Shown: positions 55,435 through 64,000, numbered from the stretch's first letter. The stretch: 64,000 bases of DNA from Actinoplanes sp. NBRC 103695 (GCF_030269485.1 NZ_BSTL01000007.1:137204-201203), one strand, 5' to 3'. Numbers and translations are program-made. Notes: generated by a model not told the origin, from the sequence alone.

Positions 55435-56781
55435 CTAGTCCTTCTTCGCGATGATCGTGCGGAGCCGCTCCTCGAACGGCTCCAGCACGCGGTTCCGTGT
55501 GTACTTCTCGGCGTGCGCGATCGCGGCGGCGCGAGTCTCCGGGGTCAGGTCCTCGGCGGCCTTGCCCGCGGCGATCATGGCCTGGGCCACGTCGACCGGG
55601 TCGAGGCTGTCCGCGTTGAACCACAGTGGATAGCCGGCCAGCACCTCGGCGGCCGCGATGCCCGGGGCGTGCACCGAGACGATCGGCTTGCCGTTCGCCA
55701 TGTACTCGAAGATCTTGCCGGAGGTGACGTACTTGGCGCCGCCGGCCAGGAAGACGAGCACGTCGCTCTCGGCGTACGTGTGTGCCACCTCGGTCTTGGA
55801 CACCGGGCCGCGGTAGATGATGCCGCTGTTCTCGCTGCCGACCCGGTCGTCGTCGTCGATGTTCAGCAGGTGGCGCATGCCGACCTGGCTGCCGCGGAAG
55901 AACCCGAGGTGGCCGTAGATGTTGAGGGTCGCGTCGGACAGCAGGGGGTGGGCCCGCGCGGTCTCGAAGGCCTCGACCATCTCCCGCACCGGCTGGACCG
56001 GCGTCACCGTGCCGACGTAGGTGTACTGCAGCGGCCGCGTCGTCTTGTGCGGCGGCGCGCCCTCCTCCAGCACGTCCGGGTCCCAGCCGTTGGGCACGAT
56101 CATCATCTTGCCGGCGTCGGACGGGTAGCGGTCCTGGTGCCACTTGCGCAGCGCCTCGTTCACGAACACCGCGGCCGAGGCCTTGTGCAGCACGCGCTTC
56201 TCCCAGGACCACGCCACGTGGCCCTCCGGGTAGAGCGGCTTGTCCTTGAACAGGTCCAGGGTCCAGGCGTCGCGGTAGTCCACGACGTACGGAACACCGG
56301 TCAGCCGGTGGAACAGGTAGGCGGCCGCGAACGACGCGAACGGGTTGCCGGTCGCCACGACCACGTCGAACTTGCGGCGCATGTGCATGCGCAGCGCCTT
56401 GGCCACCGACGCCATGCCCCACGAGTGGTAGTGCTCGGGGAACAGCTTGTGCGTCTTGTTGTAGAGGTTCACCGCGAGCAGCGGCGCCTGCCGGCGGAAC
56501 CGGCTGAACCGGCGGATGTCGTGCTGCCAGACGAACTGGTTGAGGTGCGGGCGCTCGACATGCACGCGCGGGTCGATGGTCTCGGCCAGTTTCTCGTCGA
56601 CCGAGCCGATCGCCTCGTACAGGAACGACAGCGGCGCCGCGAACACGGTCACGTCCCAGCCGCTGGCCACCAGGTGGTTGGCGGTGGCGCGGGCGCGGTA
56701 GACGCCGCTGGCGCGCGAGGGCGGGAAGTAGAACGAGAGATAGAGGACTCGCGGGCGACCGGTCTCATCCGGGGTGGTCAT
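55435..56781 (-). CDS. glycosyltransferase family 4-type protein
   Basis: This 448-residue GT-B glycosyltransferase begins RPRVLYLSFYFPPSRASGVY and shows VVVATGNPFASFAAAYLFH, VDYRDAWTLDLF, YTYVGTVTPVQPVREMVEAF and KIFEYMANGKPIVS. It resembles WbuB-like GT4 enzymes of capsule or O-antigen synthesis. The start is ATG 56781, overlapping the stop of the upstream 180-residue protein gene. It is the last gene of the operon 55435-59600. Confidence 0.88.
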   Translation of the reverse strand: MTTPDETGRPRVLYLSFYFPPSRASGVYRARATANHLVASGWDVTVFAAPLSFLYEAIGSVDEKLAETIDPRVHVERPHLNQFVWQHDIRRFSRFRRQAPLLAVNLYNKTHKLFPEHYHSWGMASVAKALRMHMRRKFDVVVATGNPFASFAAAYLFHRLTGVPYVVDYRDAWTLDLFKDKPLYPEGHVAWSWEKRVLHKASAAVFVNEALRKWHQDRYPSDAGKMMIVPNGWDPDVLEEGAPPHKTTRPLQYTYVGTVTPVQPVREMVEAFETARAHPLLSDATLNIYGHLGFFRGSQVGMRHLLNIDDDDRVGSENSGIIYRGPVSKTEVAHTYAESDVLVFLAGGAKYVTSGKIFEYMANGKPIVSVHAPGIAAAEVLAGYPLWFNADSLDPVDVAQAMIAAGKAAEDLTPETRAAAIAHAEKYTRNRVLEPFEERLRTIIAKKD

Positions 56782-57320
56782 CGCTCTCCAATCGCGGTCG
56801 CCTCGGCATGGTCCAGGCTGTACGCCACGCGCGGCACATCGTGGTGCTCGAGAAAGTCGGCCGCGGTCGGCATCGACCCGGGGTCGGTGATGAGCAGAAC
56901 GTCGACGACGGTACGCGCGCCGATGCCACGCTCCATCAGCGACTCGGGACGCGACCCCGCACGTCGCCGGACCATCGGCAGGAACACGCGCCGGTGCAGG
57001 GGATTGGCCACCCGCCGGCGCCACGCGCTGGAGGCGCGCTGAGAGAAGCCCTTGATCGGACCCACCCCGACGACCTTGAACGCGAACCGGGGGACGCGCA
57101 CGAGCAGCAGCCACTCGACCGGCATCCAGCGTTCCTGCTTCTCCAGATCGTGCAGGTCGACCACCCGGACGCGGTCGGAGATCGGCTCGTCGAGCCATTT
57201 CGACCTCTGCCGGAGCACCAGCGTCGCCTCGTTGCCGTCGGCGACGACCCGCTCGGCGTCGGTGGCGGCCGCGCGCTTGCGCTGCCCGCCCTCGGCGAGG
57301 ATCACCACGTGTTCACCCAC
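56778..57320 (-). CDS. small glycosyltransferase-associated domain protein
   Basis: This 180-residue protein has no family I can name. It reads VVILAEGGQRKRAAATDAER, VADGNEATLVLRQRSKW, then a basic middle (FSQRASSAWRRRVANPLHRR) and VDVLLITDPGSMPTAADFLE. It resembles both the N-terminal (~110 residues) and the C-terminal (~180 residues) extensions of the glycosyltransferase at 59820-62012, for example LLLTTDPESAPIADA and NPYYSVVRPRILWRIAR. The gene starts at GTG 57320, overlapping by 8 bp the stop of the glycosyltransferase that is paralogous to the fused one. It may assist that enzyme. Confidence 0.7.
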   Translation of the reverse strand: MGEHVVILAEGGQRKRAAATDAERVVADGNEATLVLRQRSKWLDEPISDRVRVVDLHDLEKQERWMPVEWLLLVRVPRFAFKVVGVGPIKGFSQRASSAWRRRVANPLHRRVFLPMVRRRAGSRPESLMERGIGARTVVDVLLITDPGSMPTAADFLEHHDVPRVAYSLDHAEATAIGER

Positions 57321-58512
57321 GGTCTTCTCCGAACCACACTCGGTGATGCTCGCGGGCGGTGGTGGCGTAGCCGTACCGGTCGTCCAGCACGCGCCGCGCC
57401 CGGGCCAGGTCCAGTCCGTCGGGGAACCGGTCGCGCAGGCGGCGGTAGCCGTCCACCAGGGCGTCGCTGCCCTCCTCGACCTCGACCATCTCGCCGGCGT
57501 CGGACTCGATCCCGGCCAGCGACTCCTGCGGGCCACCGCACCTGGTGACCAGCACCGGCAGGCCGGCCGCGGAAGCCTCCACGATGGTCATCCCGAAGGT
57601 TTCGAACCGGCTCGCGTGCACCAGCAGGTCGTGCTCCCGGAAGAGCAGCAGCGCGCGGTCCGGCGGCTGCACCCCGGCGAACGTCACCGCCTCGCTCACG
57701 CCCAGCGCCGCCGCCCGCTCCACCAGCTCGGCGTGCAGCGGGCCGTCACCGACCAGCGTCAGGGTCAGCGCCGGGTCCTCGGCGTGGCACCGGGCGAACG
57801 CCTCGAGCAGCCAGTTCACGCCCTTGAGCTGGGACAGCGTGCCGACGTACAGCCAGCGGCGCAGCTCGGTGACCGGGACCGGCCGCTCATATTCGAAGGA
57901 GACCGGGTTGGTGATCAGCTCGATGCGGTCCTTGTGGTGCGGGAACGCGTCGATCAGCGGCCGGCTGACCCGCTCGCCGACCGCGTAGAAGCCGGCCACG
58001 CGGTGCAGCAGCTCGTCGTACATCTCCCGGGCGTCCGGCTGGTCCAGCAGCTTGCCCAGGAACGAGGCGTGCTCGGTGACGTGCACCGGGGTGTCCGGGC
58101 CGACGTTGGCCAGCGCGCCCCAGCCGCCGGAGAGGCCGACGTGGGCGTGCACGATGTCGAACGGCATCGGCTTGCCCTGAAGCGCCTGCCCCAGCACCTC
58201 GGCGTGCCTCTTGGCCACCTCGGCGTAGCGCGGCGTCACCGACAGCGGGACCGGGAGCTGGGTCACCCGCGCGCCGCCCGCGGTCGGCACGAAACGCAGC
58301 GGGTGGTGGGTGCGGGCCAGGAGTTTCGCGTACGCGGACTCGATCGGCGCGGCCGGCTGCCGGTGCCCCCACTCCTCGCAGTGGAAGACACTCATGTCCG
58401 TGCCGGGGCCGGTCGCATCGACCATGGCCTGCACGAACGCGCCGCGGAAGGGGTGCTGCGCGGTCGGGTACCAAGGCGTCACGACCGCGACCTTTGAGGG
58501 GTGGTTGGTCAC
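57313..58512 (-). CDS. glycosyltransferase family 4 protein
   Basis: This 399-residue GT4 enzyme begins KVAVVTPWYPTAQHPFRGAF and shows IVHAHVGLSGGWGALA, HVTEHASFLGKLLDQ, LYVGTLSQLKGVNWLLEAFA and the donor-binding HASRFETFGMTIVEASAAG (E-x7-E). It is paralogous to the core of the 59820-62012 protein. It lies 11 bp after the 2-epimerase gene and overlaps the gene for the small partner domain. Confidence 0.92.
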   Translation of the reverse strand: MTNHPSKVAVVTPWYPTAQHPFRGAFVQAMVDATGPGTDMSVFHCEEWGHRQPAAPIESAYAKLLARTHHPLRFVPTAGGARVTQLPVPLSVTPRYAEVAKRHAEVLGQALQGKPMPFDIVHAHVGLSGGWGALANVGPDTPVHVTEHASFLGKLLDQPDAREMYDELLHRVAGFYAVGERVSRPLIDAFPHHKDRIELITNPVSFEYERPVPVTELRRWLYVGTLSQLKGVNWLLEAFARCHAEDPALTLTLVGDGPLHAELVERAAALGVSEAVTFAGVQPPDRALLLFREHDLLVHASRFETFGMTIVEASAAGLPVLVTRCGGPQESLAGIESDAGEMVEVEEGSDALVDGYRRLRDRFPDGLDLARARRVLDDRYGYATTAREHHRVWFGEDRG

Positions 58513-58523
58513 GGAAGGCCCCG

Positions 58524-59600
58524 TCAGCTCTTGCCGAGGACGTCGACGACTCTCCGCGCCGCCTGGCCGTCACCGTACGGAGCGCCACGCTCGGCGGCCG
58601 GGGCGGCCCGGGTCGCCAGCGAGGTGAAGTCCGCGAACGACTGCGGCTCCGGCACCAGGTGGTTCCACCCGTCGACGAGCGTCTCGGGCCACTCGGTCTC
58701 CGGACGCAGCGTCGTGCACGGGCGGCCCAGCAGGTAGGCCTCCTTCTGCAGACCACCGGAGTCGGTGACCACGCCGGCCGAGCCGAGCACGGCGGCGACC
58801 ATCCCGGCGTACGGCAGGGGGCGGCCGGAGTGCAGCGCGCCCTGGGTGAGCTTGAGGCCGAACTTCTCCGCCCGGGACACCAGCCGCGGGTGGGCGAGCA
58901 GGGCGACCGGCACCGGCAGCGAGGCCAGCGCCTCGAGCATGCCGGCCAGCCGCTCCGGGTCGTCGGTGTTCTCCGCGCGGTGCAGCGTGGCCAGCAGGTA
59001 GGGCTGGTCCGGGTCGATGCCGGCGGGCAGCTCGGGGCGGATCCCGGCGCCGGCCAGGACGTCGTCCCGAACCTTCATGCAGACGTCCACCATCACGTCG
59101 CCGACCAGCACCGAACGCTCGGCCAGGCCCTCGTTGGCGACGTGCCGCATGGCCTCCTCGGTGGGGCAGAGCAGCAGGTCGGCGGCGTGGTCGGTGAGCA
59201 CCCGGTTGTGCTCCTCGGGCATCCGCCGGTTGAACGAGCGCAGCCCGGCCTCCAGATGCGCGACCCGGATGTGCTGTTTCACCGCGGCCACCGCGCCGGC
59301 CAGGGTGGAGTTCGTGTCGCCGTAGACCAGCACCCAGTCGGGCTGCTCCCGCTCGAGCACCGGGTCCATCGCGCTGAGCACCGAGCCGGTCTGCACGCCG
59401 TGGCTGCCGGAGCCGACACCCAGGTGCACGTCCGGGTCCGGGATGCCGAGCCCGGTGAAGAACACGTCGGAGAGGTCCGCGTCGTAGTGCTGGCCGGTGT
59501 GCACGATGACGTGCTGGTGCTCGGTCTCGGCGAAAGCGGCCGCGATCGGCGCGAGCTTGACGAGCTGTGGGCGGGCGCCCACGACACTCAGGACCTTCAC
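58524..59600 (-). CDS. UDP-N-acetylglucosamine 2-epimerase (WecB/WbpI-type)
   Basis: This 358-residue enzyme converts UDP-GlcNAc, or its 2,3-diacetamido uronate derivative, to the manno form. It shows VLSVVGARPQLVKLAPIAAA, HTGQHYDADLSDVFF, YGDTNSTLAGA, HLEAGLRSFNRRMPEEHNR and VTDSGGLQKEA. The start is GTG 59600, with GAGGAG 8 bases upstream. It heads the operon 59600-55435. Whether it is WecB-like (ManNAc) or WbpI-like cannot be decided here, but the DegT and Gfo/Idh/MocA genes favour the second. Confidence 0.92.
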   Translation of the reverse strand: MKVLSVVGARPQLVKLAPIAAAFAETEHQHVIVHTGQHYDADLSDVFFTGLGIPDPDVHLGVGSGSHGVQTGSVLSAMDPVLEREQPDWVLVYGDTNSTLAGAVAAVKQHIRVAHLEAGLRSFNRRMPEEHNRVLTDHAADLLLCPTEEAMRHVANEGLAERSVLVGDVMVDVCMKVRDDVLAGAGIRPELPAGIDPDQPYLLATLHRAENTDDPERLAGMLEALASLPVPVALLAHPRLVSRAEKFGLKLTQGALHSGRPLPYAGMVAAVLGSAGVVTDSGGLQKEAYLLGRPCTTLRPETEWPETLVDGWNHLVPEPQSFADFTSLATRAAPAAERGAPYGDGQAARRVVDVLGKS

Positions 59601-59819
59601 GAAATATGCTCCTCGGCTCGTCGTTTGCGCGGGGTGGGAAGATGTCTCGGCCGCTGAACACGATACGTGAATGCGGCATCCCTCCATTCGCAGCCCCGGC
59701 CCGGCGGGGGTACCGGAGGAGCGGCGTCGCGCTGGAGAGGGCACCATACTGTTAGCCGCCGTACCGCTTGGCGAGGGTTGTCGGGCCGCAACCGGCACCG
59801 TTCACGCGAAGGAGTTCCG

Positions 59820-62012
59820 TTGACCACCCCCTCTTCCCCGGTCGTTCACGTCGCGTTGGGCGCGCGCCGGATCCGGGCCGCTCGGACCCTTGCCGCCGAC
59901 CTGGCGGCCGACGGCCGGACGGTGCTTCTGGTGGTGGCCGACCGGCCCGAGTGGTCCGACATCGAGATCCCTGGGGTAACTGTCCGTAAGGTCGGTTCCG
60001 GCGATCCGGGCAAGGCGCTGCGGGCGGCGCGCAAGCTGCTGCTCGCCCGGCGTGGCCCCCTGGCCGACGCCGGCCTGCTGCTCACCACCGATCCGGAGTC
60101 GGCGCCGATCGCGGATGCCGCCCGGCGGCGTTTCCCCCGGCTCGAGGTGCGCACCGACGTCGCCGCCGACCCGGCGCGCAAGCCGTCGGCCGCCGACGTG
60201 GCCGTGGTCACCCCCTGGTACCCGTCGCCGGACGACCCGTTCGCCGGTGCGTTCGTCCAGGCGACCACCGACGCGGTGGGCAAGGAGGCGGGCACGATCG
60301 CCACCCTGCACGCCGAGAACTGGTTCTACTCGCCCAAGGGTGTGACCGGGAAGCTGATCGGCGTGGCCCTCGAGCGTGAGCTCGAGAGGCAGCCCGGCTT
60401 CGTGGTCGAGGACACCCCGGAGGGCGAGCTCACCCGGGTCGTCGTGCCGCAGCAGACCAGCGGCAACTGGGGGCTGTGGGGACAGGCGCAGGTCGAGCGG
60501 CTGGCGGCGGCGCTGCCCACCGGGCGGATCGAGGCGCCGGTCATCCACGCGCACACCGGTCACTACGCGGGCGTGGTGGCCGCGGCGCTGGCCCGGGACG
60601 ACGCCAAGATCGTCGTCACCGAGCACGCCACGTTCCTGGACCAGATCTTCGAGCACCGGGCGTCGCGGGTGGCGTACGGCGAGATGCTCGACCGGGCCGA
60701 CCGGGTGCTCTGCGTCGGCCGGGCGCTGCTCGACCAGATCGTGGAGAAGTTCCCGATGCACGAGGGCAAGCTCCAGATCGTCCCGAACCCGGTGGACTTC
60801 GACCGGTTCGCCGTCCGCCCGGCGCCCCCGTCCGCGCCGCTGCGCTGGCTCTACGTCGGCCGGATGCTCGAACACAAGGGCGTACACACGCTGCTGGAGG
60901 CGTTCGCCAAGGTCGCCGCCGAGGACGACCGGGTGACGCTGACCCTGGTCGGGAACGGCAAGCTGGAGTCGACGCTGCGCAAGAGGATCAAGGAGCTCGG
61001 CCTCGGCGCCCGGGTCTCGCAGCGGCCCCCGGTCCGGCCTGAGGAGGTCGCCGGGCTGCTGCACGAGCACGACGTGCTGACCCACGCCAGCACCTCGGAG
61101 ACCTTCGGGATGACGCTGATCGAGGCGATCGCCACCGAGACCCCGGTGCTGGCCGCCCGCAGCAAGGGACCGGCCGAGACGCTGCAGGGGCTCGATCACG
61201 TCGCCGGTCAGTTGTTCGAGGTCACCGACGATCCGAACGAGATCGTCAAGGCGTACCGGAAACTCCTGGACTCGTGGGACGGCCTGGACCTGCCCGAGGC
61301 CCGGCGCCGGCTCCGCGAGCGCTACGGCCGCGAAGCGGTCGGCGCGCAGCTGCGTGAGGTCTACCGCGAGGTGCTGACCGGGCCGCCCGTGCCGGTCGCG
61401 CGGCAGGCCGAGGCGGACGACGTCGCACCCGCGCCGGCCGCCGACGCGGAGCGGATCGCGGTGGTGGCGATCAGCCCGCCCTCCCTGCAGTCCGCGCGAC
61501 GCTACGTCGCCGGCGTCCGCGAGCGCGGCTACGGCGTCGACCTGATCGCGCTCGACCGCAGTCACTGGGACCGGTTCGCCGCGGACGAGGGTGTCCGGGT
61601 GCATCTGATCGGCGAGGTCGAGGAACGCCGCTTCACCCGCCGCCTGGAGCGGGCCGCGGTCACCTCGCTGCCGCGCTGGGCCCTGGGCTTCGTCCGGGCG
61701 CGGACCCGCAGCGTCCCGAGCCCGATGCCGGAAGCGCTGGCGATCTTCGCGCAGCGCGGGCACCGGGCCGTCGCCGACCGCATCAACCGGCGGATCTACA
61801 ACCCCTACTACTCGGTGGTCCGGCCACGCATCCTGTGGCGCATCGCCCGCCGCCAGGTGCTTCCCGACCTGGACATCGAGCGCACCCGCCGGGTGGTCGT
61901 GATCGGCCCGGCCGGGGTGACCATCGGCTGGGGCCTGGCCCGGAAGTACCCGTCGATCACGGTCGGCACCGACATGGCGATGCCCGAGCCGGCCGGCCGC
62001 GCCGAGTCGTGA
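59820..62012 (+). CDS. glycosyltransferase family 4 protein with domains fused at both ends
   Basis: This 730-residue protein is started by TTG 59820 (AAGGAG 5 bases upstream; no ATG or GTG fits). The GT4 core (about 125-520) reads VAVVTPWYPSPDDPFAGAFV, HAHTGHYAGVVAAALA, LYVGRMLEHKGVHTLLEAFA and HASTSETFGMTLIEAIATE. The N-terminal ~118 residues (VVHVALGARRIRAARTLAAD, LLLTTDPESAPIADA) and the C-terminal 545-725 (ISPPSLQSARRYVAGVRERG, NPYYSVVRPRILWRIAR) each resemble the separate 180-residue protein at 56778-57320. The gene is divergent from the 2-epimerase gene. Confidence 0.88.
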   Translation: MTTPSSPVVHVALGARRIRAARTLAADLAADGRTVLLVVADRPEWSDIEIPGVTVRKVGSGDPGKALRAARKLLLARRGPLADAGLLLTTDPESAPIADAARRRFPRLEVRTDVAADPARKPSAADVAVVTPWYPSPDDPFAGAFVQATTDAVGKEAGTIATLHAENWFYSPKGVTGKLIGVALERELERQPGFVVEDTPEGELTRVVVPQQTSGNWGLWGQAQVERLAAALPTGRIEAPVIHAHTGHYAGVVAAALARDDAKIVVTEHATFLDQIFEHRASRVAYGEMLDRADRVLCVGRALLDQIVEKFPMHEGKLQIVPNPVDFDRFAVRPAPPSAPLRWLYVGRMLEHKGVHTLLEAFAKVAAEDDRVTLTLVGNGKLESTLRKRIKELGLGARVSQRPPVRPEEVAGLLHEHDVLTHASTSETFGMTLIEAIATETPVLAARSKGPAETLQGLDHVAGQLFEVTDDPNEIVKAYRKLLDSWDGLDLPEARRRLRERYGREAVGAQLREVYREVLTGPPVPVARQAEADDVAPAPAADAERIAVVAISPPSLQSARRYVAGVRERGYGVDLIALDRSHWDRFAADEGVRVHLIGEVEERRFTRRLERAAVTSLPRWALGFVRARTRSVPSPMPEALAIFAQRGHRAVADRINRRIYNPYYSVVRPRILWRIARRQVLPDLDIERTRRVVVIGPAGVTIGWGLARKYPSITVGTDMAMPEPAGRAES

Positions 62013-63574
62013 GCGCGCCCGTGCCCGACGTGACGGTGATCGTCGCCGTCTACAACACGATGCCCTACCTCGCCGAGACGCTGACGTCGCTGGTCTCTCA
62101 GACGATCGGCCTCGACCGGCTCGAGGTGATCGCGGTGGACGACGGCTCCACCGACGGCAGCGGCGCCGAACTGGACCGCTGGCAGAGCCGCCACCCCGCG
62201 ACGATCAAGGTCATCCACCAGGCGAACTCGGGCGGCCCCGCCGCGCCCAGCAACCGCGCCCTGGACCAGGCCACCGGCCGTTACGTGTTCTTCATCGGCG
62301 CCGACGACCACCTCGGACCGGAAGCGCTGGAACGGCTGGTGCGCGCCGCCGACGAGCTCGAGGCGGACGTCGTGCTCGGCCGGTTGGTCGGCGCCGGCGG
62401 CCGCTTCGTCAGCCAGCTGATCTTCGACCCGGGCGACCGCGACGACATCACGCTGACCAACTCGGCGCTGCCGTTCGCGCTGTCCAACACCAAGCTCTTC
62501 CGCCGGTCGCTGCTGGAGGAGCACCACATCCGCTACCCGGAGCAGCTGCGGTCGCAGAGCGACCAGCCCTTCACCATCCAGGCGGTGGTCAAGGCCCGGC
62601 GGGTGGCGGTGCGCTCCGACTACAAGTTCTATTTCGCCGTACGCCGGACCGACTCCAGCAACATCACCTACGGCACCCCGCTGCACGACCTGCTCAGCGA
62701 CACCGCCGTCCTGATGGACCTGGCCGCCGACCTGATACCGGACGACGCCGCCCGCCACCGGGTGCTGCACCGGCACTTCACGTGGGAGGTCACCAAGGTC
62801 CTCAACCAGCGGTTCCTCGACTCGATCCGGGCCGAGCAGAGCCGGGTCCAGGACGGCATCAAGAAGCTGGCCGAGACCTACCTGACCGACGACGTGCGCA
62901 GCAGCCTCGAGGCGCACCGGCGGCTGCTCGTCAGCGTCGCCCAGTTCGGCACGCTGGACGACCTGATCACCGTGCTCCGGCACCACCTGAAACACAAGAA
63001 GAAGCCGGTGATCGTCGAGGACGGCCGGCACTACCTGGGCTACCCGTTCTTCCGCGACCCCGAGCGGGCGTTCCCCGACGAGTGGTACGACGCCACCGCC
63101 ACCCTGGCGCCACCGGTGCACCAGGCCACCCCGGCCACCGTCAGGTGGGGACGCAACGCCGCCGGGCAGCGGTCGCTGGTCGTCGAGTGGCGCAGCTCGC
63201 TGACCGACCTGAACCGCACCGACGAGCCGCGCCCCCGGGTCTTCGCCGGCGACCACGTGGCCGCGCAGACCGAGATCCGCCCCGACGGCACGGTCCGCGC
63301 CGACTTCGTGCTGCACGACGTGATCGCGGAGGATGTCGGACGCAAGAAACGGCCACTGCGCTTCGTGCGTACGCTCGGTGGTGAATTCCACAGCCTTCCG
63401 GTCACCGTCAGCGGCAAGGGCAAACCGCTGGCGCGTATCCTGCACCGGCGTGGACTGCGGTTGTGGTCAGTGGCCCCGGATACGAACCGTGACGGCCAGC
63501 TACGCATCGTGGTCAACCGTGTGACACCGCGCCGGCTCGCCGGCGCCGTCGTGAGTCGGCTCCGCCTGCGCTGA
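62009..63574 (+). CDS. glycosyltransferase family 2 protein
   Basis: This 521-residue GT-A enzyme begins VPDVTVIVAVYNTMPYLAET and shows AVDDGSTDGSG (nucleotide-sugar binding) and VFFIGADDHLGPEALERL in place of DxD, followed by a long C-terminal region (about 240-521) with helical and beta-sandwich parts, as in polymer-making or teichoic-acid-type GT2 proteins. GTG 62009 overlaps the previous stop (GTGA), so it is coupled to the 59820-62012 protein. The product is unknown. Confidence 0.9.
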   Translation: MSAPVPDVTVIVAVYNTMPYLAETLTSLVSQTIGLDRLEVIAVDDGSTDGSGAELDRWQSRHPATIKVIHQANSGGPAAPSNRALDQATGRYVFFIGADDHLGPEALERLVRAADELEADVVLGRLVGAGGRFVSQLIFDPGDRDDITLTNSALPFALSNTKLFRRSLLEEHHIRYPEQLRSQSDQPFTIQAVVKARRVAVRSDYKFYFAVRRTDSSNITYGTPLHDLLSDTAVLMDLAADLIPDDAARHRVLHRHFTWEVTKVLNQRFLDSIRAEQSRVQDGIKKLAETYLTDDVRSSLEAHRRLLVSVAQFGTLDDLITVLRHHLKHKKKPVIVEDGRHYLGYPFFRDPERAFPDEWYDATATLAPPVHQATPATVRWGRNAAGQRSLVVEWRSSLTDLNRTDEPRPRVFAGDHVAAQTEIRPDGTVRADFVLHDVIAEDVGRKKRPLRFVRTLGGEFHSLPVTVSGKGKPLARILHRRGLRLWSVAPDTNRDGQLRIVVNRVTPRRLAGAVVSRLRLR

Positions 63575-63636
63575 CTAATCCCGTCCGGCTTATTCCGTCG
63601 GCGCGACCGCGCCGCCCCGAGGAGGAAGACCCCCGC

Positions 63637-64000
63637 ATGAAGATCTGTGTCGTCGCCCTGGGCAAGATCGGGCTGCCGCTCGCCGTCCAGTTCGCGTCCA
63701 AGGGGCACACCGTGCTCGGTGCGGACGTGTCGGAGCCCACCGTCCGCAAGGTCGCCGAGGGTGTCGTGCCGTTCCCCGGCGAGACCGACCTGGACGTGAA
63801 GCTCAAGGAGGCCGTCGAGGCCGGCCTGCTCACCGCCACCACGGACACCGCCGCCGCGGTCGCCCAGGCCGACGCCGTCGTGGTCGTCGTGCCGCTGTTC
63901 GTCGACGGCGACGGCATCCCCGACTTCGCCTGGATGGAGTCCGCGACCAAGGACATCGCCCGCGGGCTGAAGCCGGGCACCCTGGTCAGCTACGAGACCA
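63637..64000 (+). CDS. nucleotide-sugar 6-dehydrogenase (WecC/WbpA-type), 5' part
   Basis: This is the N-terminal 121 residues of a UDP-sugar dehydrogenase that oxidises C6 twice to the uronic acid. The N-terminus MKICVVALGKIGLPLAVQFA carries the NAD-binding motif, followed by VLGADVSEPTVRKVAEG, FPGETDLDVKLKEAVEAG and ADAVVVVVPLFVDGDG. GAGGAGG precedes ATG 63637. The gene runs off the window; the substrate-binding half and catalytic Cys are not visible. With the 2-epimerase it supports synthesis of a ManNAc- or diacetamido-uronic acid. Confidence 0.9.
   Translation, partial: MKICVVALGKIGLPLAVQFASKGHTVLGADVSEPTVRKVAEGVVPFPGETDLDVKLKEAVEAGLLTATTDTAAAVAQADAVVVVVPLFVDGDGIPDFAWMESATKDIARGLKPGTLVSYET

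Noticed and set aside
63600-63613. GGCGC-GACC-GCGCC hairpin before the nucleotide-sugar dehydrogenase
   Set aside because: Five-base stem, common by chance at this GC content; no U-tract.

Overview
The window is high-GC actinobacterial DNA: dense genes, many GTG and TTG starts, ATGA or GTGA overlaps, and a conservon. Gene content (SigE-type sigma factor, BMP-type nucleoside ABC operon, SCO4848-type membrane protein, NIT-domain sensor kinase) and overall style suggest a Micromonosporaceae member such as Actinoplanes. The taxon is an inference. No tRNA, rRNA, CRISPR array or phage was seen.

Layout. 1-1.6 kb: end of cysD and all of cysN (sulfate activation). 1.7-2.95 kb: a SigE-family ECF sigma factor with a membrane-anchored partner. 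3.06-11.3 kb: an arabinan/arabino-oligosaccharide locus with a LacI regulator, a twin operator touching the abfA start, a GH51 enzyme, a CUT1 importer without its ATPase, and two exported GH43 enzymes. 11.4-14.8 kb: a serine hydrolase, galK and galE. 14.9-20.2 kb: trpS, a 2'-5' RNA ligase-like protein, a BrkB-type membrane protein, a TetR/membrane-protein divergon and an SCO4848-like protein. 20.3-30.4 kb: nucleoside uptake and salvage (BMP lipoprotein, ATPase with a CTG start, two permeases, cytidine deaminase, a micro-ORF, thymidine phosphorylase, DUF4272, adenosine deaminase) with an RlmA-type methyltransferase on the opposite strand. 30.8-35.8 kb: a conservon (sensor kinase, Roadblock, DUF742, Ras-like GTPase). 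35.8-40.4 kb: a poor, partly repetitive accessory stretch with an IS110 remnant, a secreted AbfB/CBM42 protein, a PHP phosphatase and an AAA ATPase. 40.4-50.6 kb: a second-type MetRS, unknown genes, a large IS110-like protein carrying the tail of the conservon kinase, an acidic protein, a half-length and a full aldehyde dehydrogenase, deoC, upp and a NUDIX hydrolase. 50.7-64 kb: a surface-polysaccharide locus with a DegT aminotransferase, a Gfo/Idh/MocA oxidoreductase, UDP-GlcNAc 2-epimerase, nucleotide-sugar dehydrogenase and five glycosyltransferases.

How the genes work together. Secreted GH43 enzymes cut arabinan, the importer takes up the pieces, and cytoplasmic GH51 frees arabinose under LacI control. 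Imported nucleosides are deaminated and phosphorolysed; deoC and the adjacent aldehyde dehydrogenase could turn deoxyribose phosphate into acetate, and upp recovers uracil. The polysaccharide locus holds four of the five enzyme types of a UDP-2,3-diacetamido-mannuronate-type pathway.

Most interesting signals: (1) a 726-residue protein joining a degenerate IS110 DEDD-like domain to a C-terminal tail homologous to that of the conservon kinase; (2) a small domain found alone next to one glycosyltransferase and fused to both ends of its paralogue; (3) a 39-nt hairpin burying the ribosome binding site of a double-domain glycosyltransferase; (4) two dispersed repeat families, one with covarying stems; (5) a CTG-started ABC ATPase and an ATGA-bracketed micro-ORF in the nucleoside operon.
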